A stretch of DNA of 43,718 nucleotides from Bacteroidota bacterium (GTDB lineage Bacteria > Bacteroidota > Bacteroidia > Chitinophagales > Chitinophagaceae), in assembly GCA_947448725.1 (NCBI GenBank), contig CANFOM010000020.1:1-43718 (forward strand), written 5' to 3'. The position numbers were made by a program, and so were the translations under genes. Under the pieces are notes generated by a model that was not told the origin of the DNA, did not search any database, and saw only the letters and a list, made by a program, of their open reading frames with translations. Positions 8,820-17,751 of this stretch are shown piece after piece (the stretch's first letter is position 1; each line of letters starts with the position of its first letter).

Positions 8820-10499
8820 TTAAGCCTGGTCGGTTACACATCCTTCACTTGCGTCTTTTACCAACTGTGCATATTTCCATAACACACCATTGGTTGCTTT
8901 TAAAACCGGCGTTGGTTGTGCTGCTCTTCTTTTTGCTATAGTAGCTTCCTCCACTTTTAAAGTCATCGTTCTTTTTGGTACATTCAATTCTATAATGTCT
9001 CCATCTTCTACTAGTCCAATCAATCCTCCTTTATAGGCTTCGGGTGTAATATGTCCTATCACAAATCCATGGGTGCCACCGCTAAATCTTCCATCTGTAA
9101 TTAAAGCCACCGACTTTCCTAAGCCCGCGCCAATAATGGCCGATGTTGGTTTTAACATTTCTGGCATTCCTGGTGCTCCAATAGGTCCTACATTTTTGAT
9201 TACCACTACATCTCCTGGTTGTATCTTTTTTGAATTGATGCCTTCAATTAATGCATGCTCTCCATCAAATACACGTGCTGGCCCTTCAAATAGATCTCCT
9301 TCCTTACCAGAAATTTTTGCAACACTTCCACCTGTGGCTAAATTGCCATACATAATTTGTAAATGGCCTGTTGCTTTTATTGGATGCTCTTTTGGATAAA
9401 TTATTTTTTGTTGTTCAAAATCTAAACTTGGCGCGGCTGCTAAATTTTCTGCAATAGTTTTTCCAGTCACGGTTAAACAATCTCCATGCAACCATCCCTG
9501 TGCCAACATATATTTCATCACCGCAGGTACGCCTCCATATTGATGCAAGTCCTGCATTAAATATTTTCCTGATGGTTTGAAATCGGCCAAGACTGGTATT
9601 TTATCACTGATGGTTTGAAAATCATCCTGCGTGAAAGCCACGCCCACACTCTTTGCCATCGCAATCATATGCAATACTGCATTCGTACTTCCTCCTAATA
9701 CCATAATCACCGCTACTGCATTTTCAAATGCTTTACGGGTCATAATATCACGCGGCTTAATATCGCGTTCTAATAATAATCGAATGGCTTTTCCTGCATC
9801 TCTGCATTCTTGTTGTTTCTCTTCACTCAATGCTGGATTAGAAGAGGAATAGGGTAAACTCATTCCTAATGCTTCTATAGCTGCGGCCATGGTATTGGCT
9901 GTATACATTCCACCACATGCACCTGCCCCTGGGCAAGCATGTTGTACAATTCCTTTAAAATCGGCGTCTGATAATTGTCCAGCAATTTTTTGTCCCAATG
10001 CTTCAAATGCAGATACAATATTTAAATCCTGTCCATTGTAATGACCTGGTGCAATGGTTCCTCCATACAACATAATCGATGGACGATTTAATCTGCCCAT
10101 AGCTATTAAAGAGCCTGGCATATTTTTATCACAACCCGGTACAGTAATTAAAGCATCATAATATTGTGCACCACATACAGTTTCAATACTATCTGCAATT
10201 ACATCACGACTTACTAAAGAATAACGCATCCCATCGGTTCCATTACTCATGCCATCACTTACGCCAATGGTATGAAAAGTCAATCCCACTAAATCATTTT
10301 CCCAAATACTTTTCTTTACATTATCGGCCAATGCATTCAAATGCATATTACAAGTATTGCCATCATAGCCCATACTCACAATTCCTACTTGCGCTTTTTG
10401 TAAATCGGCATCGGTTAATCCAATACCATAAAACATTGCTTGCGCTGCTGGTTGCGTTGGATCTAAGGTGATCGTTTTTGAATATTTATTTAGTTCCAT
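8820..10499 (-). CDS. ilvD: Dihydroxy-acid dehydratase
   Basis: This Fe-S enzyme dehydrates dihydroxy acids to 2-keto acids for Ile, Val and Leu. Three cysteines sit where the family holds its cluster: C50 in [11 protein letters not shown]123 in PGCDKNMPG and C195 in [13 protein letters not shown]. At 559 residues the length is standard for the IlvD group; a sugar-acid dehydratase (Edd-like) is unlikely given the operon and motif details. It begins 108 bp after the leuB stop, a gap that could host an internal promoter, and ends 10 bp before ilvB. Confidence 0.96.
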   Translation of the reverse strand: MELNKYSKTITLDPTQPAAQAMFYGIGLTDADLQKAQVGIVSMGYDGNTCNMHLNALADNVKKSIWENDLVGLTFHTIGVSDGMSNGTDGMRYSLVSRDVIADSIETVCGAQYYDALITVPGCDKNMPGSLIAMGRLNRPSIMLYGGTIAPGHYNGQDLNIVSAFEALGQKIAGQLSDADFKGIVQHACPGAGACGGMYTANTMAAAIEALGMSLPYSSSNPALSEEKQQECRDAGKAIRLLLERDIKPRDIMTRKAFENAVAVIMVLGGSTNAVLHMIAMAKSVGVAFTQDDFQTISDKIPVLADFKPSGKYLMQDLHQYGGVPAVMKYMLAQGWLHGDCLTVTGKTIAENLAAAPSLDFEQQKIIYPKEHPIKATGHLQIMYGNLATGGSVAKISGKEGDLFEGPARVFDGEHALIEGINSKKIQPGDVVVIKNVGPIGAPGMPEMLKPTSAIIGAGLGKSVALITDGRFSGGTHGFVIGHITPEAYKGGLIGLVEDGDIIELNVPKRTMTLKVEEATIAKRRAAQPTPVLKATNGVLWKYAQLVKDASEGCVTDQA

Positions 10500-10607
10500 C
10501 TTTTTATTTTTTCTTTATTTTGCTTACTCTTTTTTATCTTCTGCTCTTTAAAAAACAGTTGGTAAAATTACACCCCTTTTATCGCCTAACCTTAAGACGA
10601 ATGTTTG

Positions 10608-11723
10608 TTAGATGATGGTTGACTTATGCAATCTTTCATGATGCACATGCCCTTCACCCGTTACTTGCTTCTCGATATACTCACAAATCAAATCTCCAAT
10701 AGCAGTAGTCGTATAACTATTCATTGGATCTATGTCCTTGGTCACAAAGCCACTGTTTAAACACCAATTTGCCGCATCTCTTACCAAATTTGCTTCTTGG
10801 CTTAATCCAAAATGGTCCAATAACATAGCGGATGATAAAATAGATCCCAATGGATTGGCAATATCTTTTCCTTTTGCTTGCGGATAGGATCCATGAATGG
10901 GTTCAAACAATGCCACCGTATTGCCTACAGAGGCTGAAGGCAATAAACCCAGTGAACCTGCTAATACCGATGCTTCATCACTAATAATATCTCCAAATAA
11001 ATTTTCGGTCAATACCACATCAAACTGCGCAGGATTTAAAATGATTTGCATAGCTGCATTATCAACAAATAAATAATCAACGGCTACATCATTGTATTCT
11101 TTAGCAATGGCTTGTACTACTTTTCTCCACAAGCGGGAGGTTTCTAATACATTGGCCTTGTCTACTAAGGTTAATTTTTTTCTTCTTTTTTGTGCATGCT
11201 TAAAAGCCAAATGCGCAATACGTTCGATTTCTGTTACTGAATAGGAACAATCATCTCTTGCAATAGTTCCATCTTCGCTTAAACTTTTTGCACCAAAATA
11301 AATGCCTCCTGTTAATTCTCTATAAATTACAAAATCTACATTCTCTAAATACTTTGGCTTTAAGGGAGTTAAATGTTGCAAAGCAGCATAAGTAGTCACT
11401 GGTCTTATATTCGCAAACAATTGTAATTCTTTTCTCAATTTTAACAAGCCTTGCTCTGGTCGCACTTTAGCAGTAGGATCATTATCATATTTTGGATCTC
11501 CAATGGCACCAAATAAAATGGCATCACTGGCCAAACATATTTTAATAGTTTCATCGGGTAATGGATTGCCTGTTGCATCAATAGCACAAGCGCCCATCAT
11601 CGCATGCTCGTAACTAAACTCATGATTAAAATGTTTAGCAATCGTATTTAAAACTTTCTTTGACTGCTCCGTCACTTCTGGTCCAATGCCATCTCCTAAT
11701 ATAACTGCAATTTTCTTTTTCAT
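10608..11723 (-). CDS. leuB: 3-isopropylmalate dehydrogenase
   Basis: This enzyme oxidatively decarboxylates 3-isopropylmalate to 2-ketoisocaproate with NAD+, the third step of leucine synthesis. The N-terminus KIAVILGDGIGPEV (residues 4-17), the substrate segment YRELTGGIYFG (about 134-144) and NLFGDIISDEAS with its metal-binding aspartates are typical of LeuB rather than isocitrate dehydrogenase. It is 371 residues long. It lies 12 bp after leuD. Confidence 0.96.
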   Translation of the reverse strand: MKKKIAVILGDGIGPEVTEQSKKVLNTIAKHFNHEFSYEHAMMGACAIDATGNPLPDETIKICLASDAILFGAIGDPKYDNDPTAKVRPEQGLLKLRKELQLFANIRPVTTYAALQHLTPLKPKYLENVDFVIYRELTGGIYFGAKSLSEDGTIARDDCSYSVTEIERIAHLAFKHAQKRRKKLTLVDKANVLETSRLWRKVVQAIAKEYNDVAVDYLFVDNAAMQIILNPAQFDVVLTENLFGDIISDEASVLAGSLGLLPSASVGNTVALFEPIHGSYPQAKGKDIANPLGSILSSAMLLDHFGLSQEANLVRDAANWCLNSGFVTKDIDPMNSYTTTAIGDLICEYIEKQVTGEGHVHHERLHKSTII

Positions 11724-11735
11724 ATCCTTTTCTAA

Positions 11736-12332
11736 TTAATTCGTTGATGTTTGATTCGCTTTTTCGTAGGCTTCAATTTCTGTTTTCATGCTTAATAAAT
11801 AATCGATGTCGTCATATCCATTTAATAAGCATGTTTTTTTATAGGAATTGATTTCAAATTTTTGGGTAGCGCCAGTTGCATCAATGGTGATGGTTTGTTT
11901 TTCTAAATCTACCGTTAAAGTATCGTTGGCGCCGAGTGCAAATATTTGTTGCAAGAATGCATCCGTTACTGTAACTGGCAATACACCATTGTTTAAGGCA
12001 TTGTTCTTAAAGATATCTGCAAAAAAACTAGATACCACTACCTTAAAGCCATAGTCTTGAATACTCCATGCAGCATGCTCGCGAGATGATCCGCATCCGA
12101 AATTTTTTGCAGCGACCAATATTTCTCCCGCATATTGTTTTTGATTTAAAACAAAATCGGCCTTGGGCTTAGCTTCATCGTCATTTTCATATCTCCAGTC
12201 TCTGAATAAATTTTTTCCAAAACCATCTTTAGTAGTAGCTTTTAAAAAACGCGCAGGTATAATTTGATCCGTATCTACGTTTTCGATTCGTAAAGGAATA
12301 AACCTGCTTGTTATTTTTTGTAATGATTGCAT
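11736..12332 (-). CDS. leuD: 3-isopropylmalate dehydratase small subunit
   Basis: This is the swivel-domain subunit that, with LeuC, isomerises 2- to 3-isopropylmalate. The motif [15 protein letters not shown] (about 16-30) and the substrate-binding loop [11 protein letters not shown] (about 79-89) are diagnostic. At 198 residues it matches the bacterial LeuD length of about 200. It is 58 bp after leuC and 12 bp before leuB. Confidence 0.96.
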   Translation of the reverse strand: MQSLQKITSRFIPLRIENVDTDQIIPARFLKATTKDGFGKNLFRDWRYENDDEAKPKADFVLNQKQYAGEILVAAKNFGCGSSREHAAWSIQDYGFKVVVSSFFADIFKNNALNNGVLPVTVTDAFLQQIFALGANDTLTVDLEKQTITIDATGATQKFEINSYKKTCLLNGYDDIDYLLSMKTEIEAYEKANQTSTN

Positions 12333-12390
12333 ACGATTCTTATTTTCTCTTCTTCAATTTATTTTCAAATTTTTTAAAATAATCTTTAGA

Positions 12391-13794
12391 CTAATTTAAA
12401 ATTTCTCTGATGTCTGTTATTTTTCCTGTTAATAAAGCTGCAGCGGCGGTTAATGGGCTTGCCAATAAAGTTCTTGCACCTGCACCTTGTCGTCCTTCAA
12501 AATTTCTGTTGCTGGTACTGATACAATATTCTCCTGCAGGAATTTTATCCTCATTCATTCCTAAACAAGCACTACATCCTGCTTGTCTTATTTCTACGCC
12601 TGCTGCTTCAAATATTTTATCTAAGCCCTCTGCTTTTATTTGTTTGGCTACTTCTTGTGATCCTGGTACAATTAATGTTTTAATACCCGGGTGTTTTTGT
12701 TTTCCTTTTATAATGGAAGCCACCAATCTAAAATCTTCAATTCTTGAATTGGTACATGAACCTATAAATACATTTTGTACGGGCATGCCTATTAAAGTTT
12801 GTCCTGCTGTTAAACCCATGTATTTTAAGGCCTTCTCATAATTTTGTTTTTCGGTAGCATCATCAAAACTTTCAATAGTTGGTAGTTTTCCTTGAATAGA
12901 TAAGCCCATACCTGGATTGGTGCCGTAAGTTATCATCGGATCAATAGCTTCTGCTACGATATTTATTTCCATATCAAATTTTGCGTCTGCATCCGTATAC
13001 AATTCTTTCCAAGCTGCTAATTTTTGTTCCCATGCTGCGCCCTTTGGTGCAAACATTCTTCCTTGCATATAATCATAAGTAGTTTGATCGGGTGCTATCA
13101 TGCCCCCTCTCGCGCCCATTTCAATACTCATATTGCAAATAGTCATTCGCGCTTCCATACTTAATGCTCGTATAGCTGATCCTGCATATTCTACAAAATA
13201 ACCAGTAGCACCACTTGCTGAAATTTGTGCGATGATATACAAAATAATATCTTTAGATACCACTCCATTTTTTAAGGCACCATCTATATTAATGCGCATT
13301 AGTTTTGGTTTGCTTTGCATAATACATTGCGCCGCAAATACCATTTCTACTTCACTGGTTCCTATACCAAAAGCTATCGCACCAAATGCACCGTGTGTAG
13401 AAGTATGACTGTCGCCACATACAATGGTCATGCCCGGTTGCGTAAGACCTAATTCTGGTCCTATCACATGAACAATACCTTGATATTGATGTCCTAAGCC
13501 ATACAATTCAACACCATGCTTTTTACAATTTTCAATTAATGTATCTACTTGAAATTTTGATAAAGCATCTTTGATAGGTAATTCCTGATGTAGGGTTGGT
13601 ACATTGTGATCGGCTGTAGCTACAATTTGTGCAGGTCTAAATAATGGAGCCCCTCTTTTTTCAATTCCACTAAACGCTTGTGGACTGGTTACTTCATGTA
13701 TTAAATGCTTGTCAATGTATACCACCGATGGACCATCTTCAATGATCTTTACCACATGCTTGTCCCAAATTTTATCAAATATTGTTTTTCCCAT
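12391..13794 (-). CDS. leuC: 3-isopropylmalate dehydratase large subunit
   Basis: This is the aconitase-family catalytic subunit holding a 4Fe-4S cluster. The three cluster cysteines are seen at C347 (IGSCTNSR), C407 and C410 (AGCSACLG). The segment [19 protein letters not shown] and the NRNFEGRQG motif are also present. At 467 residues it has the length of the bacterial LeuC type. It lies 25 bp after leuA. Confidence 0.97.
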   Translation of the reverse strand: MGKTIFDKIWDKHVVKIIEDGPSVVYIDKHLIHEVTSPQAFSGIEKRGAPLFRPAQIVATADHNVPTLHQELPIKDALSKFQVDTLIENCKKHGVELYGLGHQYQGIVHVIGPELGLTQPGMTIVCGDSHTSTHGAFGAIAFGIGTSEVEMVFAAQCIMQSKPKLMRINIDGALKNGVVSKDIILYIIAQISASGATGYFVEYAGSAIRALSMEARMTICNMSIEMGARGGMIAPDQTTYDYMQGRMFAPKGAAWEQKLAAWKELYTDADAKFDMEINIVAEAIDPMITYGTNPGMGLSIQGKLPTIESFDDATEKQNYEKALKYMGLTAGQTLIGMPVQNVFIGSCTNSRIEDFRLVASIIKGKQKHPGIKTLIVPGSQEVAKQIKAEGLDKIFEAAGVEIRQAGCSACLGMNEDKIPAGEYCISTSNRNFEGRQGAGARTLLASPLTAAAALLTGKITDIREILN

Positions 13795-13819
13795 TTCAAC
13801 TATTAATTTTTTTCTACGT

Positions 13820-14983
13820 TTATTTTTTATAATCTGCTGCCATCTTTTGTAAATCTTCTTCTTTTACTTCTTTCTTTTGATCGGCTACTTGTACAAAAAT
13901 TGGATATAAAATATCAATATCATTTCTGGTATATTGAAATCCTAATTTATGAAATCGATGCGCTAATGCACTGCGGCCGCTTCTTGCCGTTAATACAATC
14001 TTACTATCTTCTGCACCTACTTCTGCTGGATTAATGATTTCATAAGTTTGTGCTTCTTTTAAAAATCCATCCTGATGGATACCCGATGAATGAGAAAATG
14101 CATTCGCACCTACGATAGCTTTATTAGGTTGTACCATCATTCTCATCATTTCAGAAACCTCATGACTAATTGGATTTAATAATTTTGGATTGATATTGGT
14201 ATAGTAACCCAAATCTTTATGTTGATTCAATACCATCACCACTTCTTCTAATGCAGTATTGCCTGCACGCTCGCCCAATCCATTAATCGTACATTCTATT
14301 TGTCTTGCTCCTCCCATTACACCAGCGATTGAATTGGCAGTAGCCAATCCTAAATCATTGTGGCAATGACAGGATAAAATTGCTTTTTCAATTCCTGCAA
14401 CATGATTGACCAAGTATTCCATTTTTTCTTGATACTGATAAGGCAAACAATAACCAGTTGTATCAGGAATATTTAAAGTTGTAGCTCCTGCTTTCACTAC
14501 CGCTTCTATCACTCTTGCTAAAAATTCATTATCCGTTCTTCCTGCATCTTCTGCATAAAATTCTACATCATCTGTAAAATTGCGCGCCAACTTTACGGCT
14601 GCTATTGCACGTTCAATGATTTCTTCACGTGTAGTATTGAATTTGTATTTGATGTGTAAATCGGAAGTGCCTATGCCTGTATGTATTCTAAAACGCTTCG
14701 CAGGTTTTAAGGCCGCCGCTGCTACTTCAATATCATTTTGTACCGCACGAGATAAACCACAAACCACCGTATTTTTTAAAGTTTTTGCTATTTGATTCAC
14801 CGATTCAAAATCACCAGGACTAGAAACAGGAAAACCAGCTTCTAAAATATCCACCCCTAATTCTTCCAAACGTACCGCCAACTCCAATTTTTCCTTGGCA
14901 TTTAATTTACAACCTGGCACTTGTTCTCCATCTCTTAAAGTGGTATCAAAAATGAACACTTTTTGGCTCTTCGTCTGACTCAT
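13820..14983 (-). CDS. leuA: 2-isopropylmalate synthase, short form without regulatory domain
   Basis: This enzyme condenses 2-ketoisovalerate with acetyl-CoA, the committed step of leucine synthesis. The TIM-barrel begins [14 protein letters not shown] (residues 11-24), the metal-binding HCHND lies at about 206-210, and the signature [14 protein letters not shown] follows. The protein ends at 387 residues, whereas E. coli LeuA is about 523: the C-terminal allosteric LeuA dimer domain is absent, with no leftover frame downstream because leuC begins 25 bp later. Leucine feedback at the enzyme is therefore not expected in the usual form. Citramalate or homocitrate synthase are relatives, but leuCDB in the same operon argue for isopropylmalate synthase. 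It is the first gene of the cluster. Confidence 0.93.
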   Translation of the reverse strand: MSQTKSQKVFIFDTTLRDGEQVPGCKLNAKEKLELAVRLEELGVDILEAGFPVSSPGDFESVNQIAKTLKNTVVCGLSRAVQNDIEVAAAALKPAKRFRIHTGIGTSDLHIKYKFNTTREEIIERAIAAVKLARNFTDDVEFYAEDAGRTDNEFLARVIEAVVKAGATTLNIPDTTGYCLPYQYQEKMEYLVNHVAGIEKAILSCHCHNDLGLATANSIAGVMGGARQIECTINGLGERAGNTALEEVVMVLNQHKDLGYYTNINPKLLNPISHEVSEMMRMMVQPNKAIVGANAFSHSSGIHQDGFLKEAQTYEIINPAEVGAEDSKIVLTARSGRSALAHRFHKLGFQYTRNDIDILYPIFVQVADQKKEVKEEDLQKMAADYKK

Positions 14984-15002
14984 CGTTAATGCATTTATTT
15001 TA

Positions 15003-15055
15003 TTACAGTTTTAATGCCTTTTTCATCGTTATAGGAGGCAACGAATCGCAAGCAT
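15003..15055 (-). promoter_or_regulatory. Two candidate leader mini-ORFs upstream of leuA
   Basis: Between the candidate promoter and leuA, the minus strand can encode MLAIRCLL (15055-15029) and, 2 bp later, MKKALKL (15026-15003). The first has three Leu codons, written CTT, CTC and CTA, plus one Ile ATT, although TTA dominates elsewhere in the window. This resembles leucine attenuator peptides, but I see no terminator between these ORFs and leuA, only a weak 5-bp TGCCT/AGGCA stem. No Shine-Dalgarno site is visible. They may be chance ORFs. Confidence 0.25.
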
Positions 15056-15079
15056 CTTATTGATTTTGAACCTTTTACA

Positions 15080-15106
15080 GATAAAAAACGGGCTTTTGGC
15101 CCGTTT
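15080..15106 (-). terminator. Hairpin plus U-run in the leuA leader (attenuator or 5' stabiliser)
   Basis: Read on the minus strand, the arms AAACGGGC and GCCCGTTT (15106-15099 and 15093-15086) form a perfect 8-bp stem with a 5-base loop; the arm's last three T run on into three more, giving a T6 run. This has the form of a Rho-independent terminator, yet it lies upstream of leuA and no minus-strand gene ends there. If the promoter at 15113-15144 is right, the hairpin is almost at the 5' end of the leu mRNA. Confidence 0.6.
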
Positions 15107-15112
15107 ATTGCT

Positions 15113-15144
15113 CAAATTTACCCCCAATTCACAAGTAATTCACA
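15113..15144 (-). promoter_or_regulatory. Candidate Bacteroidota promoter for the leu-ilv-thr operon
   Basis: On the minus strand TAAATTTG (15120-15113) matches the Bacteroidota -7 consensus TAnnTTTG exactly. TGTG, 20 bases upstream, is one mismatch from the -33 TTTG. A start site near 15106 would give a leader of about 120 nt before leuA. Confidence 0.5.
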
Positions 15145-15233
15145 TTATTATTATAGTTATTTTACATTGTGTAATGGAGGTATATTTTGATTAAATGATT
15201 GATTTTCAATAACTTGAATATAAATTAGCTACG

Positions 15234-16799
15234 ATGCCCAACCTAAGTACAGAGGCAATATTTATTTTGGTCAAATCCCTGGAAAGGGCCGAGAAACGCA
15301 ACTTCAAATTGTATGTGAAGCGCAACTCTGCGTCTGCCGATTTAAAAATTATTCAGCTTTTTGATGCTTTGGACAAAATGAAGGAGTACGATGAAGAGGA
15401 ATTATTACGCAAAAACGAGTCCATTCAAAAACAACAACTCTCTAATTTAAAGGCACATTTGTACGATCAAATTTTAGCTAGCTTAAGAATTGTGAAGCAA
15501 AGTGAAAATATTGATTTGCAAATTCATGAACAATTAGACCACGCCAAAATTTTATACAATAAAGGTTTGTACCTACAAAGCCTTCGTTTATTAGAAAAAA
15601 TTAAAACACTTACCAAACAAAATAATCAGGTTACTTACTTATTACAAGTTTTATTTTTAGAAAAGAAGATTGAGTCCTTACACATTACGCGTAGTATGCA
15701 AGATCGTGCTAGACAATTAAGCGAAGAAATTGATGATGCCAATATTCGATTAGAACATATTGCCAAAGTTTCCAATCTTTCTTTACAATTATATGGTTGG
15801 TACATTCAACATGGACATGCACGTAACAATGAGGATAGGCTTGCCTTAGATGCATTAATGCAAAATCCAATATTAGAGCAAGTAAAATTATCCGAAGGTT
15901 TTTATGAGCGCTTGTATCGTTACCAATGTCATTGCTGGTATGGCTTTATTACACAAGATTTTTTGTTGCATTATAGGTATTCTCAAAAATGGGTCGACTT
16001 ATTTGAGAAGGAAGAAAATATGAAAGTGAATGAGACCGCTCAATACATTAAAGGCTTACATAATTTAATTAGTGCTCATTTTGATTTAAGCAATTTTCAA
16101 AAATTTAATGACACTATTTCTATTTTAGAAAATTATAGCAACACACCTATCGTATTAAATAATAAAAATAATTTAATACAAAGCTTCATTTACTTATACA
16201 TTGCTAAGATTAATAAACATTTTTTAGAAGGTAGCTTTAGCGAAGGATTGTCCATGATACCCGCCATGGAAGCGAAGTTGAAAGAGATTGAACTTTACCT
16301 AGATAGCCACCGAGTATTGGTATTTTACTATAAAATAGCTTGCTTGTATTTTGGTGCAGGGAAGCCCGCTAAAGCCATTGATTATTTAAATCGCATCATC
16401 CATTGGAAACTAAACCTAAGAGCTGATTTACAATGTTATGCACGCTTGCTGCATTTAATTGCGCACTACGAATTGGGTAATATGGAAGTGGTTAATTATT
16501 TATCTAAATCGGTTTACCGTTACATGTACAAAATGAAAAATTTGAGTACGGTAGAAGAAGTCTTATTTAATTTTTTAAGAAAGTCCATTCAAAGTGGTGG
16601 AAGAGAAAATAGTTTATTAGCCAATAAGGCCACCATTAAAAAATCATTTGCTCTTTTACTAGAAACCCTACAACCCCTTGCTCAAAACAAATTAGAAAGC
16701 AGGGCCTTTATGTACTTAGATATTATTTCTTGGCTGGAAAGTAAAATTCAGGGTAAAGAAGTTCAAACCATTATCCAAGAAAAATTTAAAGCAAAATAA
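15234..16799 (+). CDS. Large helical protein of unknown function
   Basis: I do not recognise a named family. The 521-residue protein has no signal peptide or membrane segment and is rich in Leu, Lys, Glu and Tyr. Heptad-like helices run through most of it, with pairs such as YNKGLYLQSLRLLEKI (about 109-124) and YFGAGKPAKAIDYLNRI (about 371-387) that look like TPR-type helical hairpins. It is probably a cytoplasmic helical-repeat scaffold. It is transcribed alone, divergent from leuA and convergent with the cyanophycinase-like gene 35 bp downstream. The ATG at 15234 begins MPNLSTEAIFILVKSLE, an amphipathic helix, and no better start is seen. Codon use resembles the neighbours. Confidence 0.85.
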   Translation: MPNLSTEAIFILVKSLERAEKRNFKLYVKRNSASADLKIIQLFDALDKMKEYDEEELLRKNESIQKQQLSNLKAHLYDQILASLRIVKQSENIDLQIHEQLDHAKILYNKGLYLQSLRLLEKIKTLTKQNNQVTYLLQVLFLEKKIESLHITRSMQDRARQLSEEIDDANIRLEHIAKVSNLSLQLYGWYIQHGHARNNEDRLALDALMQNPILEQVKLSEGFYERLYRYQCHCWYGFITQDFLLHYRYSQKWVDLFEKEENMKVNETAQYIKGLHNLISAHFDLSNFQKFNDTISILENYSNTPIVLNNKNNLIQSFIYLYIAKINKHFLEGSFSEGLSMIPAMEAKLKEIELYLDSHRVLVFYYKIACLYFGAGKPAKAIDYLNRIIHWKLNLRADLQCYARLLHLIAHYELGNMEVVNYLSKSVYRYMYKMKNLSTVEEVLFNFLRKSIQSGGRENSLLANKATIKKSFALLLETLQPLAQNKLESRAFMYLDIISWLESKIQGKEVQTIIQEKFKAK

Positions 16800-16805
16800 T
16801 AAATT

Positions 16806-16852
16806 AACCCTTAGCTCATTTTTATTTGCTATGATTAAGGTTGTATTTTTTT
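16806..16852. terminator. Weak terminator between convergent genes
   Basis: Arms AACC(C)TTA (806-813) and TAAGGTT (836-842) pair with one bulged C and are followed on the plus strand by seven T (846-852). The hairpin overlaps the stop of the minus-strand gene. It is a weak candidate for ending the 521-residue protein's transcript. Confidence 0.3.
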
Positions 16853-17698
16853 CGTAGCCAAATTAAATATTTGTCCCGAATACATCATCCTAAAGGGTTT
16901 TACAACCTTACCCCATTGTTTTTTTTGTGCTGCCCAATCATCTGCATCATAGATCATAGCATAAGATAATCCCCAAACTTTAAATTGGCCCGCCTCTACA
17001 ATCATCGCTGTTGATTCATCCAAACCTACCCCTAAGGTGTTTGGATACTGTTCTATAACGGGTATTAAATCAAACTGTCTATTGCGTACTAATACATGTT
17101 GATCTAATGCCGTATTGGTCATAAATGAAAAGGCTGGTTTGAAATGATAGGTCTGCGTTAAATCATTTCGAGCATCCCCACCAATTAATAAAGAACCCAT
17201 TATGGTAGCTCCGGCAGAAGTGCCCATGATCACACCTCCTCTATCTAATAAAGCAATAAACTCATCGTATAATTTAGTGCCACCATAAGCTGCTGCTATT
17301 AAATCCTGATCGCCGCCGCCAAAATACAAACCCTTCGCATGGCGCATTAGCTCAATGTTTTTAGGATCCTCGGCTATTTTTTTATCTCTAGTATGTATGG
17401 TAGAAAGATTCGTAAACCCTCTGGAACTAAATTTTAATAAATGCTCCCCTTTTTGAATAAACTCCTCATCCTCAGTGGCAGTAGGGATATACACGATGGG
17501 TTGATCCTTGCCTCCACAATAATTCGCAAAAAAAGTAAATAAGGAATCGGGAATAGTGCCGCCGCCTATAATGATTAATTTTCCCTTATGATTATAAAAT
17601 GGGTTGGTAGTTACCTTAGTGGTTTGTGAAAATAATTGTACAGTAAAAACCAATAATAGAATGATGGAAAGAAAAAATGTTCTGCTGTTTTTTTTCAT
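16835..17698 (-). CDS. Cyanophycinase-like S51 family peptidase, secreted
   Basis: The 287-residue protein begins with a Lys-rich N-terminus and a hydrophobic stretch (about 9-25) that looks like a signal peptide ending near LFSQ, so it is probably periplasmic or exported. The core has the family's LIIIGGG start (about 41-47), a nucleophile elbow GTSAGA with S161, and TALDQHV with a candidate catalytic His201. These fit the S51 family, which includes cyanophycinase and dipeptidase E. No cyanophycin synthetase is in the window, and an exported enzyme could act on external cyanophycin or another beta-aspartyl-type peptide. The exact substrate is not known. It is a single gene, 53 bp from the next gene upstream. 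Confidence 0.85.
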   Translation of the reverse strand: MKKNSRTFFLSIILLLVFTVQLFSQTTKVTTNPFYNHKGKLIIIGGGTIPDSLFTFFANYCGGKDQPIVYIPTATEDEEFIQKGEHLLKFSSRGFTNLSTIHTRDKKIAEDPKNIELMRHAKGLYFGGGDQDLIAAAYGGTKLYDEFIALLDRGGVIMGTSAGATIMGSLLIGGDARNDLTQTYHFKPAFSFMTNTALDQHVLVRNRQFDLIPVIEQYPNTLGVGLDESTAMIVEAGQFKVWGLSYAMIYDADDWAAQKKQWGKVVKPFRMMYSGQIFNLATKKIQP

Positions 17699-17751
17699 GA
17701 AGAATTTTTTAGGAAGGCTTCCCCTTAAAATAGAAATAATTTATTTCCATT

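Noticed and set aside
13820..14983. Homocitrate or citramalate synthase instead of LeuA
   Set aside because: It is the same superfamily, but leuC, leuD and leuB follow immediately and the motifs fit isopropylmalate synthase.
15080..15106. Terminator of a plus-strand gene
   Set aside because: No plus-strand gene ends here; leuA upstream and the 521-residue gene diverge from this gap, and the longer T-run is on the minus strand.
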